Source of the DNA: Pelomonas sp052436255
Lineage (GTDB): Bacteria; Pseudomonadota; Gammaproteobacteria; Burkholderiales; Burkholderiaceae_C
Assembly (NCBI GenBank): GCA_052436255.1
Contig: JBQVNP010000149.1
Location: 1-12,594, forward strand
Reading direction: 5' to 3'
Length of the DNA: 12,594 nt
Part shown: in pieces, positions 6,701 to 12,594 of the stretch
How positions within the stretch are numbered: the stretch's first letter is position 1
How the letters are laid out: each line of letters opens with the position of its first letter
Position numbers and translations under genes: made by a program
Notes under the pieces: generated by a model
Told to the model about the DNA's origin: nothing
The model's database searches: none
The model's input: the letters and a program-made list of their open reading frames with translations, nothing else

Positions 6701-9700
6701 ATGTCTGCACGCTGCATGTCGATGGCGGCGTGCTGGGCATCAAGACCGCCGCGGACAAGCCGATGAAGATCCGCTACAAGCGCGTCGGCCTGCAGTACGA
6801 CACCGCCAAGACCGGCTGGGAGCGCTTCGGCCTGGTCTACGACACCACGGCCATGGAGATCGAGGACCCGGGCCGCTGGGAGATCAGCGGCGTGCTGGGC
6901 AGCCTGCTGCGCATCGTCGAGGTGGCCATGGGTCGCGGCTCGGTGTGGATCGAAGGCCGCATCGCGATCGCGCTCGAGATCGGCATCATCGAGATCAGCG
7001 AGGCCATCATCCGGCTGACCTTCCGCGACGGCCAGGCCCTGCCCGACTTCGAGCTGCGCGGCTTTGTGCTCAAGGCCGACATCCCGCAGGTGCTCAAGGG
7101 CGAGGGCCGGTTGCGCATCGAGGACGGCGGCCTGATCCGCGCCGGCGTGTCGGCCGACCTGATCCCGCTGGGCCTGGGCGTGGAGGCGGCGCTGGCGATG
7201 GGCATGCCACCCGAGATCGCGCCGTCCATCTTCCTGTCGCTCTACCTCGGCGTGCAGTTCTCGACGCCGCTGCCGCTGGCCAACTCGGGCATGGCCATCT
7301 ACGGCTTCAAGGGCCTGTTCGTCATGAACGGCCAGCGCAAGCTGCCCGGCAACCCCGACCCGGTCGGCCGCGAGCTGGACTGGTGGCGCACGCCGCCAGA
7401 GCAGAAGTACGAGCCGCGCAAGGACCAGTTCGCGCTCGGCGTCGGCGTTGTCGTCGGCACCCTGCCCGACGTGAGCTTCTGCGTCAGCTGCGCCGGGATG
7501 GTGGTGGTGGCCTTCCCTGACGTGGAAGTCATCCTCGGCGTCGACGTCAACATCGTCGAGGTGCCCGACACCGAGGTCAGCGACGTAGGCGGCGCCAGCG
7601 GCAGCATCACCGGCCTCATCGTCATCGACGACGAGGCGGTCAAGCTCGCCGTGTCGGCCCAATACACCATCCCCAGCGTGCTGGAAGTGAAGGTGCCGTT
7701 CTCCGGCTTCTTCCCCTACCCCGGCACGGGCAAGAAGGTCTATGTGCGCATCGGCAGCGACGGCCAGGTGGCGCACGGCCGCTTTGGCGAGCCGGTGACG
7801 CTCAAGCTGCTGCCCGGCACCATCGACGTGCAGGCCTGGACCTATCTGATGATCGAGGAAGGCGGCCTGCCGGCGCTGGGCGGCGACGTGCGCTTCAGCT
7901 TCGACGGCTTCGCGGTCGGCTTCGGCGCCGGCTTCGAGATCCGCTGGGCCGCCGGCCCGATCAAGCTGGAGGCCTCGGCCAAGGTGCTGATCGGCTTCGG
8001 CACCGCGCCGCTGCTGCTCAAGGGCGGCATCTTCGTGCGCGGCGAGCTGGACCTGGTCGTCATCTCCATCTCCGCACGCGGCGAACTCATCCTGGAAGCG
8101 CGCCAGCTCGACAGCGGCGACATCGCCATCCGCATCGACGGCGAGTTCTGCGGCGAGGTGGACCTGTTCTTCTTCTCGATCTCCGGCTGCGTCGGCGTGA
8201 GCTTCGACTTCGGCCCCAGCATGACGCCGCCGGTGCCGCCCAGCCCCGTCAAGGGCATCAGCCTGACGGACCGGCGCGACCACATCATGGGCGTGGCCGC
8301 CAGCGGCGCGCCGCTGGCCGCACCGGTCGTCGTCGTGCCGGCCGACCCGGCCGACCCGGCCCAGGTGGCCGCCGCCGCTGCCGCCTCGGCCGGTGTCAAC
8401 GGCAACAACACCGTCTGGCCCGACACAGCGCCCGTCATCCACTTCTCGCATTACGTCGAGAACGCCATGCCGGCAGCGGCCCAGTTCAAGCCCGGCCCGA
8501 CGCCGACACAGCCCAAGTGGACCGGGTCCAGCCAGCTGAAGTACGCCTACCGCCTGGACAGCGTGCTGCTGAAGAAGCGCAGCGACGGCACGGTGGTGGC
8601 CGGCACGAACCCGTTGCAGTCGGTGTGGACCAGCACGCCCTACCGCCAGCCCGATGCGGCCGGCGGCACCAACCCGCTGCCGAGCGAGCACGAGGGCCCC
8701 AACCTCAAGCTGCTGGACTGGAACCCCTGGGCCTGGGTGGTCAACATGAGCAACGGCGGCGCCGGCCAGCCGGGCGCGCCGGGCGGCACCGTGGACACGA
8801 TCTGCGAGCCCAGGCCGCTGCCGGCGCGCGCCTGCGTGCTGGGCCGCGATGCCCGGCGCGCCGGCCTGAACAAGGTGCGGCTGCGCCAGCAGACCCCGGC
8901 GCCCGGGCCCTACCCGAGCCGATTCTTCGTCACCGGCGAGCCGGTCATCCGGGCCGGCACGGCCGTCATCCGCGGCCAGTCGCTGATGACGCTGCTGGGC
9001 CTTTCTGGCGGCACGCTGGTGCCGGGCGAGGTGGTCGCCCTGCCCTTCGCGGCGCTGGAAGACGGCGAGTCGCTGACGCGCGGCTACCGCCTGCCCGCGC
9101 TGCGCCGTGCGGTCGCCGGTGCCTCGCTGGCCGAGCTGCCGCTGCCCTGGGAGGGCCTGTTCGACCAGCCGGTCAGCCAGCCCAGCGTCACGCTGATGAT
9201 CTGCGACGCCCCGGGCCATGGCCGGCCGGGTGGCGGCAGCGACAACCCCGGTGGCGATGATGGCGACGGCCGCGTCTGCGACGGCTTCCGCGGCCTGAAG
9301 ACGCGCAACAACGTCGCCGAGGTCGTGCGCCAGGGCTTCCGCATCGCGCCGCTGCAGCCCAAGGACACGCTGGACCTGGTCGACCAGCTCGACACCGCCG
9401 TCGACCCGCTGGTGCCTGGTCGCGATGGCAGCGCCGAGGTGCGCCTGCCCGAGCGCGGCGTGGCCATCCGCTTCGCCTCGGCCGTGCGCGCGGTCGAGCT
9501 GCACCTGGTGCTGTTCGGCGGTGCGGTCCGGGCGCGTGCGCTCGACGCCGCCGGCCGCGAGATCGCCAGCGACAGCCTCAGCCCGCCGCCCCGGCGCGCG
9601 CCGCAGGTGCTGCGCCTGCGCGCCGCCGGCATTGCCGTGGTCGAGGTGGTGGGCGGCAGCAACGAGGCGCTGCTGTTCAAGGTCTGCGTGGAAGGTGGAA

Positions 9701-12237
9701 AAGACAACGGCAAGACCTGCGAGGCCTTCGACGGCCTCAAGCCCGCCGACAAGGCCTTCGACCGCGTGGCCCATCACGGCTATGTCTTCGTGCCGCTGAA
9801 GAAGGGCGAGCCGCTGCGGCTGAGCGACGCGGTCGACCAGCGCTCGCTGCCGCCCCGGCGCGGCCAGGACGGCGACGCGGAAGTCTTCTTCCCCGCCGGC
9901 GGCATGCGCGTGACGCTGCCGCATGCCTGCGCGGCCATCGAGCTGCACCTGATGGTGTTCAGCCGCGATGGCGTGAAGGCCGAGGGCCTCGATGCCTCCG
10001 GCCAGGCCATCGCCGGCGACGGCGGCAGCGCGCCCCAGGGCGAGCCGCTGGTGCTGACGCTGCGCGCCAAGCCGGGCGAGGCGATTGCCGCCATCAACAT
10101 CCACGGCGGCGGCGGCGAGGCCCTGCTCTACCGCCTCTGCTGCCTGCGCGGCGACGATGCGCACCGCTGCGTGGACTTCGACGAGCTCGATCGGCCGGCA
10201 CGCGCGGTCGCGCGGCTGGTGCACGCGGGCATCGTCTTCGAGGCTTCGTCAGGCAAGCCCGAGCTGGCCCTGGTCGACCTCGTCGACGAAGCCGCCACGC
10301 CCGACCGCGCCGGCCGCGACCAGCGCCGCGAACTGCGCTTTGCCGGCCACGGCCTGCGCATCGAGCTGCCAGCCGCCTGCCGCCGTGTCGAGCTGGACCT
10401 GATGCTGTTCGGCACCGGCCCGCTGAGGGCCCAAGCCCTGGACGCCACCGGCGCACGCGTCTGGCGCGGCGAGACCGGACCCGAGGCGAGGCGCCCGCAA
10501 CGACTGGACATCCGCGGCCGCGGCATCCGCGTCATCGAACTGTTCGGCGCGACCGAGCTGGCGGCGCTCTACCAGCTCTGCCATGAGCACGACGAGGACG
10601 TGCCCGACGACCCGCCACCCGACGACGACTGCGGCAAGACGGCGCGGGTCGCGCTGTCCGCCCCCTACGCCGAGCGCGCCCACGCCATGCTCGCCACGGC
10701 CAGTGCCATCGCGGCGGTGCAGCCGGCCGCCGTGGTCACCGGCATCGTCGGTACGCGGCCGCGCGACGCCTGGGCCGGCGAGGTCATCGAGCAGCGCCGG
10801 GGCCGTGACGGCCGTGGCTGCGTGCTGATGCGCTTCACGCCGCGCGCCGGTGTCACCGGGCCCTGGAACGGCCTGCGCATCCAGGTGCCGGTGGGCAAGA
10901 CGGTGACGCTGGTGTCGGTCTGCGGCGTCGACCAGCGCGCCGCCGACGCCCGCGCCAGCGACAGTGCCGTGCAGGCCAGCCTGCTGAACATCCTGGCCAC
11001 CGTGATGGCCCTGCCGGTCGAGGAGCGGCGCGAGATCGTGCTGGCGCCGGCCACCGAGTACCAGCTGGAGATCGGCTGGAGCTGGCAGGTCTGGCAGCCG
11101 GAGGACCCGAACGAAACGCCGCCCGATCCCGACCCGAGCGCCTGGGTGGCCGGCACCACCGACGTGCTGCGCTTTGCCACCGCGCCCGATGCCGGCGCCA
11201 CGCCGGTGCCGCAGGACGGGCTCAACGAGCATGTGTTCGACGCGCGCGACGTGGGCCGCTACCTGCTCGGCGTCGAGCCGGCCAACGGCCGCGCCACGCA
11301 GTTCACCGGCGACCCGATCTGGGCCCACTTCGAGACCGGCCATGTCAAGCAACTGCTGGAACAGTACGGCCGCACGCTGGCCATCGAGATCCGCCGCACC
11401 GACCCCAAGCCGCAATCCACACCGGCGGCGCTCAACGCCGTGCTGGAGCCGCTGGTGGACACGCTGGTCTGGCTGGCCCTGCCCGATGCCCTGCAGCCGG
11501 TCGGCTACCAGCTCATCCACGAGGCGCTGAAGGACGCACCCTGCCTGCCCGGCGCCGGCCCGATGGGCGGCGCCAGCCTGGCCGTAACGGCGCCGCTCGA
11601 GCCCGAGGCCGACTACGACCTCAACGTCGTCGCCACCAAGGGCACGGACCGCGCGGTCGTGCTGGCCACGCGCTTTCGCACCTCGCGCTATGCCTCGCCG
11701 GCCGCGATGCTGGATGCGCTCGGTTACGGCGCCACGGCCACCGGCCTGTTCCTGCCCGACGACCTCATCGTGCCGGACGGCGCGCTGCTGCCGGCGGGCG
11801 GCTTTGTCGAAGGCGACGCGGCCCTGGATGCGGCACTGGCGGCCATCGACGCCGAGACGCTGGCCCTGCCCGAGCGCGAACCGAAGAGCTATGTGCTGTG
11901 GCGCTTCGACGCGGCCACGACCAGCTGGCGCATCGAAGGCCTGCTGGTCGACAGCCTGGAGCCTATGAAGCGCGAGCTGACGGTGATCGCGGGCGGCGTG
12001 GCCCAGGCCGGCGTGCGCATCGCGCCGACCTCGGCCGCGGTGGGCGCGCAGACGCTGACCCCCTACCGCGCCAACAGCCGCTGGACGCGCGTGTGGTTCA
12101 AACCCGCCGCGCCCTTCGCCGTGCCCGCCACGCCCGAGCCTACGCTGCGGCTGAGCTTCACGACGCCGCAAGGCACGGTCAGCGGAACGCGGCGGCTGCG
12201 CAGCGTGCCATCGCTGCTTGAACGGGAGGGCTTGTGA
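3790..12237 (+). CDS. Giant multidomain protein with OmpA-like module and triple repeats
   Basis: This encodes 2815 residues, without a frameshift, from ATG 3790 (GGAGG 5 bases upstream) to TGA 12235-12237. The N-terminus (MARTAGIALVDLFDV) is broken by acidic residues and is not a signal peptide. Visible modules in order: beta-rich region (about 20-300); Ig/PKD-like strands (310-575); Pro-rich linker (580-585); OmpA-like module (590-760); mixed region with two mildly hydrophobic segments (about 895-909, 922-937); long alternating-strand block with cysteine pairs (1038-1477); Pro/Ala linkers (1478-1540); beta region (about 1560-1800); Gly/Asp linker (1808-1829); three tandem repeats (1830-2264); acidic linker (2265-2281); beta-sandwich-like C-terminal regions with a Trp cluster (W2430, W2432, W2435). 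I do not recognise the whole protein. A large extracytoplasmic structural or adhesive protein, or part of an export or injection apparatus, is inferred only. It is translationally coupled to the next gene. Confidence 0.9.
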   Translation: MARTAGIALVDLFDVTDTINSVLPQSVSDFIERFVVIGHQASSSDGAVFHTGALQAIATAVDEIPTEFNIGIGRLSLPLVNTGIPFQLAFQRSAVASGGNLEGSADVWRLDLSLDVFNLTVDFLQPAIYVPETGTTPRHLVRDPSRSEVRITGSAVLRIEQPGAGAPLAVKFIDQPDPLDPAVVSGAVATLSCSPPHFFIGGSEFGLSVGRLTFDFSDNFSPPEIIERNQGPAWTGVAIREATIYAPRNLPGIGDLSGGVKNLLIGSPFGLQGEVEVQFGRTALNPSAFNFVQVTGSGDQPLAINGGGASRIVQIEASEDEQVTVHAGFVTTAPPDPSVPAGGLVEWDAEWRWAGGAAQTGDASSGSVRHGQSLKVTPIETVRVGTDESDFRHPEVTFRFVAGGDAPVIGATVGTHTYTNVTHVGGTRDALATVTLTATSGGGAGSRFEWEIVNVPQRASGASFAIDPTLLVGIQTVILRETVTLAGGEEQVRLARTRLHTLGSGALLIGCEAGVFDAAVPATALALTAVEGTFDLSDFHAEGGLFPTLEQAEIDAADRTQIDVPTDGLAMVTITPAAAPPPPPPATDRHVQVLMDYDTAVELSWGPLAPEGATVSFSQTALLAWAARYPGAKFIVVGRCDDIGSDSYNASLATQRADRGRALLATLQAGASGTPVAAANILSRGEQSQFTGASAAGDSEEENAVPPMRAAEKSEAAEGTPANGRLIHADIPASTTWADARDNAHEAARDDFRRVDIYAIGGTPAAGSQRPDDNATVGPALRRSLVPAAGRNPAAVPPGSPAMDYRVKLRIVWDSPTVSQLSDAIPTLAEAEFAWTPQQAPLPQVGGSDVALSREVLTVFVNWTHDPRTGYTKAALGIKSEGDPDGLISTTTKPLVAALAFGPALLSGVNADTDLIGSGARVAALLGAVAFADTLLGAGSKSAVTSAAFETEMRSIADPGAAMQVRVVTDYVCTLHVDGGVLGIKTAADKPMKIRYKRVGLQYDTAKTGWERFGLVYDTTAMEIEDPGRWEISGVLGSLLRIVEVAMGRGSVWIEGRIAIALEIGIIEISEAIIRLTFRDGQALPDFELRGFVLKADIPQVLKGEGRLRIEDGGLIRAGVSADLIPLGLGVEAALAMGMPPEIAPSIFLSLYLGVQFSTPLPLANSGMAIYGFKGLFVMNGQRKLPGNPDPVGRELDWWRTPPEQKYEPRKDQFALGVGVVVGTLPDVSFCVSCAGMVVVAFPDVEVILGVDVNIVEVPDTEVSDVGGASGSITGLIVIDDEAVKLAVSAQYTIPSVLEVKVPFSGFFPYPGTGKKVYVRIGSDGQVAHGRFGEPVTLKLLPGTIDVQAWTYLMIEEGGLPALGGDVRFSFDGFAVGFGAGFEIRWAAGPIKLEASAKVLIGFGTAPLLLKGGIFVRGELDLVVISISARGELILEARQLDSGDIAIRIDGEFCGEVDLFFFSISGCVGVSFDFGPSMTPPVPPSPVKGISLTDRRDHIMGVAASGAPLAAPVVVVPADPADPAQVAAAAAASAGVNGNNTVWPDTAPVIHFSHYVENAMPAAAQFKPGPTPTQPKWTGSSQLKYAYRLDSVLLKKRSDGTVVAGTNPLQSVWTSTPYRQPDAAGGTNPLPSEHEGPNLKLLDWNPWAWVVNMSNGGAGQPGAPGGTVDTICEPRPLPARACVLGRDARRAGLNKVRLRQQTPAPGPYPSRFFVTGEPVIRAGTAVIRGQSLMTLLGLSGGTLVPGEVVALPFAALEDGESLTRGYRLPALRRAVAGASLAELPLPWEGLFDQPVSQPSVTLMICDAPGHGRPGGGSDNPGGDDGDGRVCDGFRGLKTRNNVAEVVRQGFRIAPLQPKDTLDLVDQLDTAVDPLVPGRDGSAEVRLPERGVAIRFASAVRAVELHLVLFGGAVRARALDAAGREIASDSLSPPPRRAPQVLRLRAAGIAVVEVVGGSNEALLFKVCVEGGKDNGKTCEAFDGLKPADKAFDRVAHHGYVFVPLKKGEPLRLSDAVDQRSLPPRRGQDGDAEVFFPAGGMRVTLPHACAAIELHLMVFSRDGVKAEGLDASGQAIAGDGGSAPQGEPLVLTLRAKPGEAIAAINIHGGGGEALLYRLCCLRGDDAHRCVDFDELDRPARAVARLVHAGIVFEASSGKPELALVDLVDEAATPDRAGRDQRRELRFAGHGLRIELPAACRRVELDLMLFGTGPLRAQALDATGARVWRGETGPEARRPQRLDIRGRGIRVIELFGATELAALYQLCHEHDEDVPDDPPPDDDCGKTARVALSAPYAERAHAMLATASAIAAVQPAAVVTGIVGTRPRDAWAGEVIEQRRGRDGRGCVLMRFTPRAGVTGPWNGLRIQVPVGKTVTLVSVCGVDQRAADARASDSAVQASLLNILATVMALPVEERREIVLAPATEYQLEIGWSWQVWQPEDPNETPPDPDPSAWVAGTTDVLRFATAPDAGATPVPQDGLNEHVFDARDVGRYLLGVEPANGRATQFTGDPIWAHFETGHVKQLLEQYGRTLAIEIRRTDPKPQSTPAALNAVLEPLVDTLVWLALPDALQPVGYQLIHEALKDAPCLPGAGPMGGASLAVTAPLEPEADYDLNVVATKGTDRAVVLATRFRTSRYASPAAMLDALGYGATATGLFLPDDLIVPDGALLPAGGFVEGDAALDAALAAIDAETLALPEREPKSYVLWRFDAATTSWRIEGLLVDSLEPMKRELTVIAGGVAQAGVRIAPTSAAVGAQTLTPYRANSRWTRVWFKPAAPFAVPATPEPTLRLSFTTPQGTVSGTRRLRSVPSLLEREGL
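5557..6075 (+). other. OmpA-like peptidoglycan-binding module within the giant protein
   Basis: This covers residues 590-762, just after a run of six prolines. The core helix and strand pattern is followed by GRCDDIGSDSYN (638-649) and SLATQRADRG (651-660). These fit the OmpA C-terminal signature in which Asp, Gly, Asn and Arg sit at offsets 0, 3, 8 and 15: D641, G644, N649, R656. In known OmpA-like domains the Asp and Arg hold diaminopimelate of peptidoglycan. The closing strand is FRRVDIYAIGG (752-762), like the usual RRVEI ending. Between helix 2 and this strand lies a long insertion (about 680-745) rich in Glu, Ala and Ser, partly written in less typical codons (ATT, CAA, AGT near 5828-5858). 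Domain identity is fairly sure; binding activity is inferred. Confidence 0.7.
6901..8220 (+). other. Long beta-strand block with paired cysteines in the giant protein
   Basis: Residues 1038-1477 are dominated by alternating hydrophobic and polar residues typical of long amphipathic beta strands, for example IAIALEIGIIEISEAIIRL (1058-1076), GVSADLIPLGLGVEAAL (1119-1135) and LDLVVISISARGELILEA (1420-1437). A CxxC pair (C1231, C1234) and a second cysteine pair (C1454, C1467, around GEVDLFFFSISG) occur. The run of strands after 1375 reminds me of the DUF6603 type found in other giant bacterial proteins, but I cannot confirm that match. The block could form an elongated beta structure. Confidence 0.45.
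9277..10581 (+). repeat. Three tandem Cys-bounded protein repeats of about 138 residues
   Basis: Unit 1 is residues 1830-1966 (9277-9687), unit 2 is 1977-2117 (9718-10140), and unit 3 is 2127-2264 (10168-10581). Each opens with Cys and a C..F..L pattern (CDGFRGLK, CEAFDGLK, CVDFDELD). Each has a Gly/Asp turn mid-unit and a strand VELHLVLF / IELHLMVF / VELDLMLF at 1902, 2050 and 2200. Each continues with A..LDA.G (RARALDAAG, KAEGLDASG, RAQALDATG) and closes with EALLFKVC / EALLYRLC / AALYQLC. Divergence is substantial at DNA level, so the duplication is old. The pattern suggests a jelly-roll or galactose-binding-like beta sandwich; a ligand is unknown. Confidence 0.8.
12225..12229 (+). promoter_or_regulatory. 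Ribosome binding site and coupled stop/start junction
   Basis: GGAGG lies inside the last codons of the giant gene, 7 bases before the ATG at 12237. The stop and start overlap by one base (TGATG, 12235-12239), typical of translational coupling and of a shared transcript. Confidence 0.8.
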
Positions 12238-12594
12238 TGCCGCTGCACATCGTCTCGCCGACGCTCTTCAATGCGCACGCGCTGCCGGCCGACCCGGCCG
12301 ACACCCACCTGCAGCCCGGCATCCACCTGCGCGTCGATGCCCACCCGCTGCTGGGCCTGCCGGTGGCGCCCTACATCGTCTGGCGCGCCGTGCTGCGCGA
12401 TGGGCGGCAGGTCAAGCTGCGCGACGACGTCGTCTTCGTCGACAGCCGTGGCCGCGTGCTGACCGCGCCCTTCACGCTCACGCCCGACAACCCGGTGACG
12501 GCCCACCTGGCGCTGGCGCCGGGGCAGACCTGCGTGTGGGCGCGCGTCAACGCCGACCCAGGCGGCCGGCAGCCAGGCCCACCCGTCATCGGCC
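12237..12594 (+). CDS. Hypothetical protein coupled to giant gene, N-terminal part (3' end outside window)
   Basis: The frame starts at ATG 12237 and stays open to the window end, giving 119 residues. The beginning is MPLHIVSPTLFNAHALPADP, followed by LQPGIHLRVDAHPLLGLPVAPYIVWRAVLRDG and a strand-rich stretch (KLRDDVVFVDSRGRVL, PVTAHLALAPGQTCVWARVNAD). No signal peptide is visible. The strands suggest beta-sandwich modules like those of its upstream neighbour. The pattern around G-I-H-L-R and LGLPVAP resembles, from memory only, openings of other large uncharacterised bacterial proteins. The one-base overlap and internal ribosome site imply production together with the giant protein, so a partner or co-assembled subunit is a reasonable inference. 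Full length and function cannot be known here. Confidence 0.8.
   Translation, partial: MPLHIVSPTLFNAHALPADPADTHLQPGIHLRVDAHPLLGLPVAPYIVWRAVLRDGRQVKLRDDVVFVDSRGRVLTAPFTLTPDNPVTAHLALAPGQTCVWARVNADPGGRQPGPPVIG

Noticed and set aside
8341..8361. Short direct repeat encoding Ala-Asp-Pro twice, also echoed near 12288
   Set aside because: Two 9-base copies in an Ala/Pro/Asp linker are expected by chance in such sequence and show no sign of a functional site or recombination.
4879..10224. A 1781-residue open frame on the - strand inside the giant gene
   Set aside because: It is exactly in codon register with the + strand gene, so its stops require TTA, CTA or TCA codons on the + strand, which are very rare here. 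Its product is low-complexity Ala/Gly/His/Gln/Arg-rich, without motifs. It is a shadow of codon bias.
10249..12171. A 640-residue - strand open frame
   Set aside because: Same register effect. A single TCA serine codon at 10249-10251 in the giant gene is what separates it from the larger antisense frame. The product is compositionally biased, with no recognisable domain.

Overview
The window is a very G+C-rich stretch of bacterial chromosome. Third codon positions are almost all G or C, and stop-free antisense reading frames run for kilobases. Codon use, dense gene packing and the small exported proteins suggest a betaproteobacterium, probably of the order Burkholderiales. That is an inference, because no rRNA, tRNA or taxonomic marker gene is present. 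All supported genes are on the + strand, and no mobile element, CRISPR array, tRNA or rRNA was found.

Left part (1-3642): a run of small, mostly uncharacterised genes. In order they are: the 3' end of an unrecognised gene; a histidine-rich exported or membrane-anchored protein; a small GIY-YIG-like nuclease-fold protein; an unrecognised 126-residue protein; a DUF3616-type protein with propeller-like repeats; and an 84-residue secreted or anchored protein. The gaps are about 70 to 140 bases, so these need not form one operon. A clear intrinsic terminator (3618-3642) closes this part.

Right part (3643-12594): one giant gene encodes a 2815-residue protein, followed by a translationally coupled gene that runs off the window (stop and start overlap as TGATG). 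The giant protein is built from beta-rich modules. An OmpA-like peptidoglycan-binding module, with both expected diaminopimelate-binding residues, is embedded near residues 590-760. A long block of alternating beta strands with paired cysteines lies near 1038-1477. Three tandem repeats of about 138 residues, each bounded by cysteines, lie at 1830-2264, followed by further beta-sandwich-like segments. No classical signal peptide is visible, which is at odds with a peptidoglycan-binding module.

The giant gene and its coupled partner are the best candidate here for an undescribed system, for example a large envelope-associated or exported structural assembly. No function can be assigned from this sequence alone. 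The left-hand genes are separated from this unit by the terminator and show no evident functional link to it.
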